Positions 1 through 5,481 of a stretch of 6,962 nucleotides of DNA are shown here, one piece after another. Position 1 is the first letter of the stretch. Every line of letters begins with the position of its first letter. Both the position numbers and the translations under genes were made by a program. The notes below the pieces were generated by a model. That model was not told the DNA's origin, searched no databases, and saw only the letters and a program-made list of their open reading frames with translations. The DNA is from Chloroflexota bacterium. GTDB taxonomy: Bacteria > Chloroflexota > Dehalococcoidia > Lucifugimonadales > UBA3495. The stretch is taken from positions 1 to 6,962 of the forward strand of contig JAPPJA010000482.1 in assembly GCA_028874675.1 (NCBI GenBank). Reading direction: 5' to 3'.

Positions 1-189
1 GAGTATGGGGTCCACCGAAACCCGGGCCTGGGTCCAGGTGGGACCGCCCAGAATCTGCGATGGGAAAGTGGCGTAGGTGAGGGCGTGGTAACCTACCTGG
101 GTCGAGGCCTGGGCCAGACCTTCCGCCGATGTCACTACGCCTTGTCCGCCTTCACCGGCGAAGCGGACGACAAAGTCGCGCATCTGCAT
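1..189 (-). CDS. 2-oxoacid:acceptor oxidoreductase, gamma-domain N-terminus (partial)
   Basis: This is the first 63 codons of a gene that leaves the window at its left edge. The protein begins MQMRDFVVRFAGEGGQG, followed by VVTSAEGLAQA. The glycine-rich GEGGQG at residues 12-17 and the later FPSQILGGPTWTQARVS are typical of the gamma domain of pyruvate/2-oxoglutarate:ferredoxin oxidoreductases, which oxidise a 2-oxoacid to acyl-CoA and pass electrons to ferredoxin. The 'TFP..I.GGP....RVS' pattern fits the fused gamma-alpha subunits (KorA-like) better than a stand-alone gamma subunit, but the alpha part is outside the window, so this is inference. The start at 189 is preferred over the ATG at 183 because AGGAGG at 199-204 lies 9 bases upstream of it. 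The gene is preceded by a long hairpin-rich leader. Confidence 0.78.
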   Translation of the reverse strand, partial: MQMRDFVVRFAGEGGQGVVTSAEGLAQASTQVGYHALTYATFPSQILGGPTWTQARVSVDPIL

Positions 190-333
190 TGCCTATCTCC
201 TCCTGATCCTAATGCTCAGGACTTGGTTATCAGACTTTTCCACCTTGCGGCCTACCGCAGTAGTGCAAGGAATGGCCCACTGAGCTATTCCGGAAAAAAG
301 GGCAGCCTAAATTCTGACCGTGCAAGGCAACAG
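190..333 (-). promoter_or_regulatory. Structured 5' leader with hairpin over the Shine-Dalgarno
   Basis: Between the candidate promoter and the start at 189 the minus-strand transcript can form several hairpins. A 6-bp stem pairs 314-319 with 333-338 (CTGACC/GGTCAG) at the very 5' end. GGAAT/ATTCC pairs 269-273 with 287-291. A two-part stem pairs 265-270 with 243-248 (6 bp) and 260-263 with 252-255 (4 bp, four-base loop). A 6-bp stem pairs 216-221 with 201-206 (TCCTGA/TCAGGA). The last stem takes up half of the AGGAGG ribosome binding site at 199-204, so it could control translation. The second and third stems share bases 269-270 and therefore compete. I do not recognise a named riboswitch class. 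A leader that senses a metabolite or energy state would suit a 2-oxoacid oxidoreductase, but that is inference. Confidence 0.4.
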
Positions 334-339
334 GTCAGG

Positions 340-368
340 AAAATACAAAAGGGAAGACTCTAGAACAA
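340..368 (-). promoter_or_regulatory. Candidate promoter of the oxidoreductase gene
   Basis: On the minus strand TTGTTC (363-368) and TATTTT (340-345) are separated by 17 bases, matching three of six and four of six bases of the sigma-70 consensus. Transcription would start near 333, giving a leader of about 145 bases. The match is moderate and no transcript data are available. Confidence 0.4.
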
Positions 369-375
369 AATTAAT

Positions 376-392
376 GCCCCGAGGATGGGGGC
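376..392 (-). terminator. Weak terminator-like hairpin
   Basis: On the minus strand GCCCC (388-392) pairs with GGGGC (376-380) around a 7-base loop and is followed by ATTAATTTTGTT, giving the shape of a short intrinsic terminator. No gene lies upstream on that strand, and the tail overlaps the -35 of the candidate oxidoreductase promoter. It could shield that promoter from readthrough, or it could be chance. Confidence 0.25.
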
Positions 393-761
393 TGGAGGAT
401 TTCCCGGTGGCTGTCATTTTCTATAGCGGAACTATACCCAGGGCCCGCGCCGTTGTTTAACTTTCCAACCCCAGGTGCCGGGCCAGTTATGGACGCCGGG
501 CCGAAGGCCTCCGGTATTGCGCCGGAGAGCGCCCAGCCAAGCCGGAAACGTGCTGGGGTCAATTAGGCAGAGTTTAACATCGGCGCATATTTGTTGTCAA
601 CGAAATTTCAATTGGCGACATCGGGTTATCGACAGCCCGATGGGCGCATTTCGTAACCTTTCCAAACCCCGGGGGAGGCGGGGAGGCCGGTCGAGGCTGC
701 TGCGGCCATGGCAGTGGATCAGCGGAGGGCAGGGCCCAGGCAGCGAAACGGCTGGCTTTGC
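393..761. other. Gene-free stretch with inverted repeats
   Basis: No reading frame here has a recognisable domain; the short open frames on both strands are proline/arginine/glycine-rich, as expected from GC-rich non-coding DNA. There is a 6-bp inverted repeat CTCCGG/CCGGAG at 509-514 and 522-527, and an AT-richer patch at about 570-615 containing the palindromes GAAATTTC (602-609) and CAATTG (609-614). A 7-bp inverted repeat at 619-642 is listed separately. This patch is the most promoter- or operator-like part of the stretch, but it is about 200 bases upstream of the next gene. Confidence 0.5.
619..642. repeat. 7-bp inverted repeat CATCGGG/CCCGATG
   Basis: CATCGGG at 619-625 and CCCGATG at 636-642 form a perfect 7-bp inverted repeat around a 10-base spacer. 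No T-run follows on either strand, so it is not an obvious terminator. It is flanked by two short direct repeats: ACATCGG at 577-583 and 618-624, and GGCGCAT at 582-588 and 643-649. It could be an operator or an RNA hairpin in a long leader of the downstream FAH-family gene. Confidence 0.5.
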
Positions 762-790
762 TTGACCGCCCACGGGGTAAATGCAAAAAT
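762..790 (+). promoter_or_regulatory. Weak candidate promoter of the FAH-family gene
   Basis: TTGACC at 762-767 matches five of six bases of the -35 consensus, and AAAAAT follows after 17 bases at 785-790 as a poor -10. Transcription would start about 45 bases before the coding start at 841. The -10 is weak enough that the true promoter may be elsewhere. Confidence 0.3.
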
Positions 791-840
791 TGGGATATGA
801 GCAACCTATTCTGCGACGACCCTGAACGGAGGAATTAGCT

Positions 841-1629
841 ATGAAGTGGTGCAGATTCCAGACCGCGGACGGCCCGTCTTACGGCATCATCGAGGGCGAC
901 AACGTTATCCAGGTCAGCGGCGACCCCATTCGCGGGACCTACGAAAGGACGAGCAACAGCCAGCCTCTCAGCGACGCCAGGCTGCTGGTGCCCGTTATTC
1001 CCCCAACCTTCTACGCGGCAGGCATTAACTTCCGGGAGCATGTGGCGGAGATGGCAGCCAAGCGCGGCGAGGAACCCCAGTACCCGGACGCCGCCGACGT
1101 GGGCTACCGGGCCAACAACGCGCTGGTGGCCGATGGCGAGGCAATTGTGGTGCCCAGCGACGCCCATGAACAGCTGCAGTACGAGGGCGAACTGGTGGTA
1201 ATAATCGGCAAGCAGTGCAGGAACGTTTCCGAAGAGGAAGCGCTGGACTATGTCTTTGGCTACACCATCGGCAACGATGTCAGCGAGCGGCACTGGCAGC
1301 GGAACGACCGCACCATGTGGCGGGGCAAGAACGCCGACACCTTCAAGCCCATGGGACCCTGGATAGTCACCGACGGAGTGGACCCGGAGGACTGCGAGGT
1401 CCGCATCGTTCTGAACGGCAAGTTCATCAGCAAGTACAATATGTCGGGGGCCATATTTGGGGTCAAACACTACATCAGCCGGATGAGCAAGTACCTGACC
1501 CTGTACCCGGGGGATGTGATCTGGATGGGAACAGATGGCGCGCCCGAGAACATGAAGCATGGCGATGTCATCAACATTGAGGTTGACGGCATAGGCACCC
1601 TGAGCAACCCGGTGGTGTGGGAGAAGTAA
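841..1629 (+). CDS. Fumarylacetoacetate hydrolase (FAH) family protein
   Basis: A complete 262-residue protein of the FAH superfamily, whose members are Mg2+/Mn2+-dependent cytosolic enzymes that cleave, decarboxylate or isomerise acylpyruvates and ring-cleavage products. The N-terminal part leads into LLVPVIPPTFYAAGINFREH (about 48-67), equivalent to the family's 'P..P..I...G.NY..H' entry. The metal-binding E-x-E is in YEGELVVIIGK (E115, E117), the third acidic ligand is D146 in GYTIGNDVSERHWQ, and the catalytic lysine is K163 in WRGKNADTFKPMGPW. The closing LTLYPGDVIWMGTDG (219-233) is the usual C-terminal strand-loop, though the common 'TGTP' reads MGTD. GGAGGA at 828-833, 7 bases before the ATG, fixes the start. 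The gene stands alone and ends in a strong terminator. Length suits single-domain members (isomerase or acylpyruvase type); the substrate cannot be read from sequence. Confidence 0.93.
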   Translation: MKWCRFQTADGPSYGIIEGDNVIQVSGDPIRGTYERTSNSQPLSDARLLVPVIPPTFYAAGINFREHVAEMAAKRGEEPQYPDAADVGYRANNALVADGEAIVVPSDAHEQLQYEGELVVIIGKQCRNVSEEEALDYVFGYTIGNDVSERHWQRNDRTMWRGKNADTFKPMGPWIVTDGVDPEDCEVRIVLNGKFISKYNMSGAIFGVKHYISRMSKYLTLYPGDVIWMGTDGAPENMKHGDVINIEVDGIGTLSNPVVWEK

Positions 1630-1657
1630 CGGCTGCCCTGCAGGCCAGGCAAATTAA

Positions 1658-1698
1658 GGGGCCGGGGTTTCCACCTGAGGGGCCCCGGCCTTATTTTG
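1658..1698 (+). terminator. Intrinsic terminator after the FAH-family gene
   Basis: GGCCGGGG at 1660-1667 pairs with CCCCGGCC at 1683-1690, an 8-bp all-GC stem extended by two G-U pairs, followed by TTATTTTGT. It begins about 30 bases after the stop codon at 1629 and makes the FAH-family gene a single-gene transcript. Confidence 0.85.
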
Positions 1699-1772
1699 TC
1701 TGATGATTGCAGATACCCGTTTTTGGAGGGGATGGCGGGCGAAAGGGTTTTCCGAGGTGGAGAGAAATCAGT

Positions 1773-1797
1773 ACGGGCAGCCGTTTGGGCTGCCCGT
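1773..1797. terminator. Strong hairpin between convergent units
   Basis: ACGGGCAGCC (1773-1782) pairs perfectly over 10 bp with GGCTGCCCGT (1788-1797) around a 5-base loop. It abuts the stop codon of the small minus-strand gene (1798-1800). On the plus strand it is followed by CTATTTAACTGTTGTTTTT, and on the minus strand by the weaker ACTGATTTCTCT. It probably ends the minus-strand unit and may back up the FAH terminator from the other side. Confidence 0.7.
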
Positions 1798-2001
1798 CTA
1801 TTTAACTGTTGTTTTTCCCGTCTCGTCTTCTGATGAATCGTCAGGGTCAGGAGATCGAAAATCTTTCTTCACCACCCTGACAGCAGGAATCCCGCCCGGA
1901 GTGCGCCCAAAATACAGGCGCCAGGAATCTTTGGGCTGGCTGCTTGCAGAGTCCACTTCTCTGGCTTTGTCATTCCCCTGTTTTCTGAATGAGGACGTCA
2001 T
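1798..2001 (-). CDS. Small charged protein of unknown function (67 aa)
   Basis: A 67-residue open frame follows the membrane-protein gene by five bases. I do not recognise it. The N-terminus is basic and serine-rich (MTSSFRKQ). The centre WRLYFGRTPGGIPAVRVVKK (27-46) looks like the folded or interacting core. The tail DPDDSSEDE (52-60) is strongly acidic. No signal peptide or membrane segment is visible. The ATG at 2001 is chosen over the in-frame GTG at 2010 because AGGGAG lies 8 bases upstream of the ATG; the GTG has no site and overlaps the upstream stop. Its tight spacing, a proper ribosome binding site and a perfect hairpin directly after its stop argue that it is real and co-translated with its neighbour. 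Confidence 0.6.
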   Translation of the reverse strand: MTSSFRKQGNDKAREVDSASSQPKDSWRLYFGRTPGGIPAVRVVKKDFRSPDPDDSSEDETGKTTVK

Positions 2002-2006
2002 GCTGT

Positions 2007-2648
2007 TCACTCCCTGGCGCTGGTGAACTCTGATTGGTTCACCAATATATCATACACTGAGGTAATTCCCCATCCTTGACCGTGGTCTGTCGAATGGGTC
2101 GAGTCGTAGAAGAAGTAGTGTATTAGCACGGCAGTAACTTCAACAGGGATCATGAATTGCAGTACCTCCTGGAGAGACTGACCTGGTTCAATGATCAACA
2201 CTTCGTCTCCCAGGTCAAAAGTAGCTTCATCCAGGATCTGCCAAGGGGGATAGAGCATGGTTGTTTCGGTGAAACCGCCCCCGTTCGGTACGGGTTCAAT
2301 GCTTTGCAGCACGTAGTAGCCTTCCTGTAGCACGACCCTGACTTTTGAACTGTTGAGCAATGATGCCGTTACATCGATATGAACGTAACTGGCTCCCAGT
2401 CGCCGGTGATTAATGGTGTGGGTGATAGTCAAGTGGGGTTCGAAGTCCCGAAACAATTCGAACTTTACGGCAGCAAATAGTCCGCCGAACAATATGGCGA
2501 GAATAGTAACCAGGGCCAGCACGATATCTGCCCAGTCACTCAGGGGGGCTGCATCCGGCAGGACCCAGTCGAGCAGGGCGACCAGCAGGAACAAGCCAAC
2601 TACTCCTGCCAATACGCCTAACAGGATTTCAACAAGCTTGTCCAGCAT
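2007..2648 (-). CDS. Membrane protein with two N-terminal helices and a soluble domain, unknown function
   Basis: A 213-residue protein that I do not recognise as a named family. Two hydrophobic stretches, about residues 7-30 and 40-62, are predicted membrane helices joined by a short polar loop. The remaining 150 residues, starting FRDFEPHLTITHTI, alternate hydrophobic and polar residues and look beta-rich. They contain HIDVTASLLNSSKVRV (90-105), EPGQSLQEVLQFMIPVEV (154-171) and GWGITSVYDI (192-201). The 'NSS' and 'EPGQS' phrases suit a beta-sandwich domain, but this is inference. If both helices cross the membrane, the termini are on the same side. The upstream ribosome binding site is poor (AGGA about 10 bases before the ATG). 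One 60-base line of the gene (2041-2100) counts to 28 G+C, against 36 in a line of the next gene. It heads a two-gene unit. Confidence 0.8.
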   Translation of the reverse strand: MLDKLVEILLGVLAGVVGLFLLVALLDWVLPDAAPLSDWADIVLALVTILAILFGGLFAAVKFELFRDFEPHLTITHTINHRRLGASYVHIDVTASLLNSSKVRVVLQEGYYVLQSIEPVPNGGGFTETTMLYPPWQILDEATFDLGDEVLIIEPGQSLQEVLQFMIPVEVTAVLIHYFFYDSTHSTDHGQGWGITSVYDILVNQSEFTSARE

Positions 2649-2680
2649 CCCGCAAGAATCCTTTCACACCGGAGTTAAGA

Positions 2681-2714
2681 ACGCCCCCGGAGGCCAAAAC
2701 TGCTCCGGGGGCGT
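2681..2714 (-). terminator. Terminator of the ThDP enzyme gene
   Basis: ACGCCCCCGGAG (2681-2692) and CTCCGGGGGCGT (2703-2714) form a perfect 12-bp stem with a 10-base loop, about 28 bases past the stop codon of the ThDP gene. The minus-strand tail TTCTTAAC is only partly U-rich. Because the hairpin lies upstream of the membrane-protein gene, it separates the two minus-strand units, though some readthrough is possible. Confidence 0.65.
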
Positions 2715-2742
2715 AAGTACCTGTCTTATAAGAGTAGGCGGC

Positions 2743-4380
2743 CTAGAAGCTGGAGCGGCGGGCCTCCAGGTTGGTGTGGATGTCTATCAGGACGGTTCGC
2801 CCTTCGGCGTTATGCTGGCGGGCCTGCATCAGGGCGCCGGCCACCTCGCCGGGCTGGGTGACGGTGATGCCCACCGCGCCCATGCCCTCCGCAATCTGGG
2901 CGTAATTGCCCGACATTCGGGTGGCGCCGTACAGCTCATTGGCGGTGGGGTAGCCGCCGGGGTAGGTGGCCATGCCGCCGTTGTTCAGGACGACGGTGGT
3001 GATGGGAGCGCCGGCCCGTACCGCGGTCTCAATGTCGAGGCCGGACATGCCGAAAGCGCCGTCGCCCATGAAGTTGAGGCAGAACTTGTCGGGGCGGGCC
3101 AGCTTGGCGCCGATCATCAGGGGTATGCCATATCCCAGGTGGGTGGTCTTGCCCCAGCCGATATAGCTGTGGGGGGTGGTGCCGGTGTAGAAGGGCATCA
3201 TGGTATCCCGGGGCGCGCCGGCGTCGTGGGTAACGATGCTGTTGACCTTGTCCAGGGTGCGCTCCATTTCGCCGATGACCCGATAGTGGCTGATGGGCGA
3301 CTCGTCGGTCTTGAGGACGTCTTCCCACTCGGCCATCCAGGTGTCGCGGAGCTTGGAGATCTGGTCGGCGATGTCGGTGGTGCCCTTGCGGCCATTGTCA
3401 CCGGCCTGAACCTTGACCTCGGCGATCATGGCCTTGAGGGCCAGCTTCGCGTCGCCGGGCAGGCCCACGTCCACCGAGAAGTCCTTGTTGATGTCGTCAA
3501 TGCTCTCCACGTTGTGGATGATTACCTTGCCGTCGGGAATGGGCTGGCCGTAGCTGGTGCGGGTCATGCTGGAACCCACGGCAAAGAGGACATCGGACTC
3601 CTGGAGCCAGGTACGGGCGGGCAGGGAAGTGGCGCTGCTGCCGGAACCCAGAGCCAGGGGGTGCCGCTCGTCGAAGGAGGACTTGCCGGGCATGGTGCAG
3701 TAAACGGGAATCTCGGTGAGTTCGGCGAACTCGCGCAGTTCCTCGGTGGCGTCGGCCATGAGGACGCCCATGCCGGACCAGATTACGGGCTTGCGGGCGT
3801 TGAGGAGCAGGTTGACGGCTTCCTTGACGTCGCTGGCCTCGGGAGACTGGCGCATGCGCCTGGGCGGGTTGTAGGACATGGCGGCTTCGGGTACTTCCTG
3901 GGTGCCCACGTCGGCGGGAATCTCAACAATGACCGGGCCGGGGCGGCCGTTTCGCAGGGCGTGGAAGGCGCGGCGCATAACGCTGGCCACCTGGCCGGGC
4001 TGGGTGATTACCTCGCCGGACTTGGTGACGGAGGCGTAGGTGCGAACGGGGGAGAAGTTGGGCTTGACCGAGTACTGGGAGAGGGCCGGTCCGCCGGGCA
4101 GGTAAAGAATGGGCACATTGTCGCTGTAGGCCTGGGCCAACCCGCCCATGGAGTTTTCGGAACCGGGGCCGCCCTGGGTGATGGTGACGCCGAACTTCTG
4201 ACGGCCGTTGAGGCGGCTGTAGCCGTCGGCGGCCATGAGGGCGCCCCGCTCCTGGCGGAACATAATGGTGCGGATGCCTTCCTGGGCGACGTGCTCGATA
4301 AGCTGGTTGGACGGGAAGCAGGAGACCCACTCCACTCCTTCCAGTTTCAGGATTCGGGCCACGGCCTGCATAACATTCAT
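2743..4380 (-). CDS. Thiamine diphosphate-dependent enzyme, acetolactate synthase-like
   Basis: A 545-residue, full-length, three-domain ThDP enzyme of the acetolactate synthase/2-oxoacid decarboxylase superfamily. The N-terminal pyrimidine-binding domain carries the cofactor-activating glutamate E44 in FRQERGALMAADGYSR and a GPG loop (71-73, in TQGGPGSEN). The central domain starts after PGPVIVEIPADV (147-158) and includes WSGMGVL (201-207). The C-terminal domain has the ThDP/Mg2+ motif: GDG at 439-441, then N466-N467 after 24 residues. The start at 4380 has GGAGG 10 bases upstream; an in-frame upstream ATG at 4440 would add 20 unrelated-looking residues and lies over the promoter. After the NN pair the sequence is GGMATYPGGYPTA, unlike the usual acetolactate synthase 'GMV.QWQ', and I do not see the FQE segment of that enzyme. 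A decarboxylase or carboligase with another substrate is therefore likely. No small regulatory subunit gene is adjacent. Confidence 0.9.
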   Translation of the reverse strand: MNVMQAVARILKLEGVEWVSCFPSNQLIEHVAQEGIRTIMFRQERGALMAADGYSRLNGRQKFGVTITQGGPGSENSMGGLAQAYSDNVPILYLPGGPALSQYSVKPNFSPVRTYASVTKSGEVITQPGQVASVMRRAFHALRNGRPGPVIVEIPADVGTQEVPEAAMSYNPPRRMRQSPEASDVKEAVNLLLNARKPVIWSGMGVLMADATEELREFAELTEIPVYCTMPGKSSFDERHPLALGSGSSATSLPARTWLQESDVLFAVGSSMTRTSYGQPIPDGKVIIHNVESIDDINKDFSVDVGLPGDAKLALKAMIAEVKVQAGDNGRKGTTDIADQISKLRDTWMAEWEDVLKTDESPISHYRVIGEMERTLDKVNSIVTHDAGAPRDTMMPFYTGTTPHSYIGWGKTTHLGYGIPLMIGAKLARPDKFCLNFMGDGAFGMSGLDIETAVRAGAPITTVVLNNGGMATYPGGYPTANELYGATRMSGNYAQIAEGMGAVGITVTQPGEVAGALMQARQHNAEGRTVLIDIHTNLEARRSSF

Positions 4381-4430
4381 GCTGGTAAGTCCTCCATAGC
4401 TACAAATTTCAGTTTTTCGGGCCGAAGGTG

Positions 4431-4439
4431 ATTTTAACA
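4431..4439 (-). promoter_or_regulatory. Extended -10 promoter of the ThDP enzyme gene
   Basis: On the minus strand TGTTAAAAT (4439-4431) matches the extended -10 form TGn-TATAAT with one mismatch. The expected -35 position (about 4454-4459) reads GGAACG, which is not a consensus -35, as is common for extended -10 promoters. Transcription would start near 4424, giving a leader of about 43 bases with the GGAGG site in it. Confidence 0.5.
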
Positions 4440-4454
4440 CAGGGTCGAGGCCCC

Positions 4455-4469
4455 GTTCCGGCCCGGAAC
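4455..4469. promoter_or_regulatory. Perfect palindrome at the -35 position, candidate operator
   Basis: GTTCCGG and CCGGAAC form a perfect 7-bp palindrome around a single central C. It overlaps the place where the -35 contact of the ThDP gene's promoter would be, a common position for a repressor site. There is no T-run to suggest a terminator. The regulator is unknown. Confidence 0.4.
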
Positions 4470-4854
4470 CTCCCGGCGCTCCCGGGTTGGGAATTCTGGC
4501 CTGGTTCAGAATGACCGAGGGCCGGGAGTTGGCCGGTTTTTCCCCCGGGTGCGGTTATTTTCTCTTGATAGTAGGGATGGGTCATCCAGGATGGGAAGGG
4601 GCTGGTGTCAGTGGAGCGGGGAGTCTTACCGCGAAGGCGAAGGAATAGAGCGAAGGGGTACAAAGGGGATGGAAGGGAGATGGACCAGCTGGGAAACTAT
4701 CTCAAATCCGGAGAGTTTCAGACCGGCGGGCCCAACCGGCAATCTTTTCATCCTCCACCACAGCAGGCCAACCGAATTGCGATGATGAGCAGGCAGGCCG
4801 TATTGCCGCAGGCTGGTACACAAGGGAGAGGGTACAGGGGAGAGGGTTGGCCGG
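4470..4854. other. Gene-free stretch with small repeats
   Basis: No open frame here shows a recognisable domain. Notable elements are a 6-bp inverted repeat ATTCTG/CAGAAT at 4493-4498 and 4507-4512, and a run on the plus strand (about 4565-4690) rich in purines with three copies of GCGAAG (4631, 4637, 4650). There is also an inverted repeat GAAACT/AGTTTC at 4693-4698 and 4714-4719, and a 14-bp tandem duplication at 4820-4847. No clear terminator follows the toxin gene, so its transcript may extend into this stretch. Confidence 0.5.
4820..4847. repeat. Two tandem 14-bp repeats
   Basis: ACAAGGGAGAGGGT (4820-4833) is followed directly by ACAGGGGAGAGGGT (4834-4847), differing at one base. They lie a few bases past the stop codon of the toxin gene. 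The purine-rich core resembles the arms of the hairpin at 5649-5670, which hints at a dispersed intergenic repeat family. Confidence 0.75.
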
Positions 4855-5253
4855 TTATAGCCTCCGCACGCCCGGCAAGGAGGCCATTCTGCGGTCGAGT
4901 GTCAGGGTTTCGTGCACCTGGCGGGAATAGTCTTCGGCAATCAGCCGGTCCAGGAGGCCGGCGCCGTCCTGCTGGGAAAGGATGTCCAGCGCGGCCTGGC
5001 CATTGAGGGGAGCGACGAGCCCGGAGGTAAGCACCTGGGCCAGGGCCACCCTGGCATCCACCCTGGAAATGCCGTAGTGATGCTGGAGAGCGATGTAGGC
5101 TTCGCCGATTACCTGGTTTGAGACCAGAATCTCCACGTGGTCGTCTTCCACCAGGCGGGTAAGCTCCCGAAGACACCGACTATATTCATCGGGGGGATGG
5201 CCGGTGAGGAGCCTGACCAGGACCGATGTGTCAGTCCCGTAGCGCAGGGTCAT
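4855..5253 (-). CDS. vapC: PIN-domain ribonuclease, VapC-like toxin
   Basis: A 132-residue protein with the features of a PIN-domain nuclease, the usual toxin of VapBC-type modules that cut tRNA or other RNA when released from the antitoxin. The first acidic residue is D8 in YGTDTSVLVRLL, the second E51 in VIGEAYIAL, the third probably D102 in GLLDRLIAEDY, and the last D120 in TLDRRMASLPGV. These fit the Mg2+-binding acidic cluster and family length. The ATG at 5253 lies inside the end of the antitoxin gene (23-base overlap), with a modest GGAAG site six bases upstream, so translation is probably coupled and toxin output kept below antitoxin. The active-site residues appear intact, so the toxin is probably functional. 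Confidence 0.88.
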   Translation of the reverse strand: MTLRYGTDTSVLVRLLTGHPPDEYSRCLRELTRLVEDDHVEILVSNQVIGEAYIALQHHYGISRVDARVALAQVLTSGLVAPLNGQAALDILSQQDGAGLLDRLIAEDYSRQVHETLTLDRRMASLPGVRRL

Positions 5254-5473
5254 AGGTCTCTTCCCGGAATTTGCCGGCGTCGAAGACCGGATGGTCCGGG
5301 GGTACCAGGTCTTTCAAGGGTGCCAGGCGGGCTTCGTCTATGCGCCTTGGCCTGACTAGAAAGCCCCCCGGAGCTTCCATTATCTCCAGGTAATCGCCGG
5401 GTTTGGCGCCCATGGCGTCCAGAACGTGAGCCGGGAAGGTTACCTGCCTTTTCGATGTAATTTTGACAAGCAC
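5231..5473 (-). CDS. AbrB/MazE-fold antitoxin
   Basis: An 80-residue protein whose first 45 residues form a SpoVT/AbrB-type swapped-hairpin DNA-binding domain: KITSKRQVTFPAHVL (4-18), then GAKPGDYLEIM (22-32) and FLVRPRRID (38-46). The C-terminal part, ending FDAGKFREETYDPALRD, is charged and would wrap around the PIN toxin, as in VapB antitoxins. The GTG at 5473 is chosen because AAGGAGGAGG ends two bases before it and the protein then begins exactly at the domain; an upstream ATG at 5533 would add 20 residues and read through the operator. The gene comes first in the operon, as is usual for antitoxins, and probably represses its own promoter with the toxin as co-repressor. Confidence 0.88.
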   Translation of the reverse strand: MLVKITSKRQVTFPAHVLDAMGAKPGDYLEIMEAPGGFLVRPRRIDEARLAPLKDLVPPDHPVFDAGKFREETYDPALRD

Positions 5474-5481
5474 AGCCTCCT

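Noticed and set aside
276..286. AGCTCAGTGGG on the minus strand, like the D-arm of a tRNA
   Set aside because: No T-arm with a TTCRA loop, no matching acceptor stem and no CCA end follow at tRNA spacing, so it is treated as part of the leader hairpins.
85..363. A 92-codon plus-strand frame at the left edge
   Set aside because: It overlaps the well-supported minus-strand oxidoreductase start and its leader, and has no ribosome binding site or domain.
835..1560. A 241-codon minus-strand frame antisense to the FAH-family gene
   Set aside because: The opposite strand encodes a clear FAH-family protein with a good ribosome binding site; this frame has no domain and is a codon-bias shadow.
1703..2026. 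A 107-codon plus-strand frame
   Set aside because: It runs through the hairpin at 1773-1797 and is antisense to the small charged protein; no start signal or domain is visible.
2413..4431. A 672-codon open frame on the plus strand, antisense to the ThDP enzyme gene
   Set aside because: Its protein is glycine/valine/histidine-rich with no domain, it has no ribosome binding site, and it runs through a terminator and two opposite genes. GC-rich third codon positions in the real gene produce such antisense frames.
4626..4823. A 65-codon minus-strand frame downstream of the toxin
   Set aside because: There is no convincing ribosome binding site and no domain, it contains low-complexity proline/serine-rich sequence, and it overlaps the small repeats of the intergenic stretch.
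4820..4847. Tandem 14-bp units as a CRISPR remnant
   Set aside because: The units are adjacent without spacers, too short, and no cas gene is in the window.
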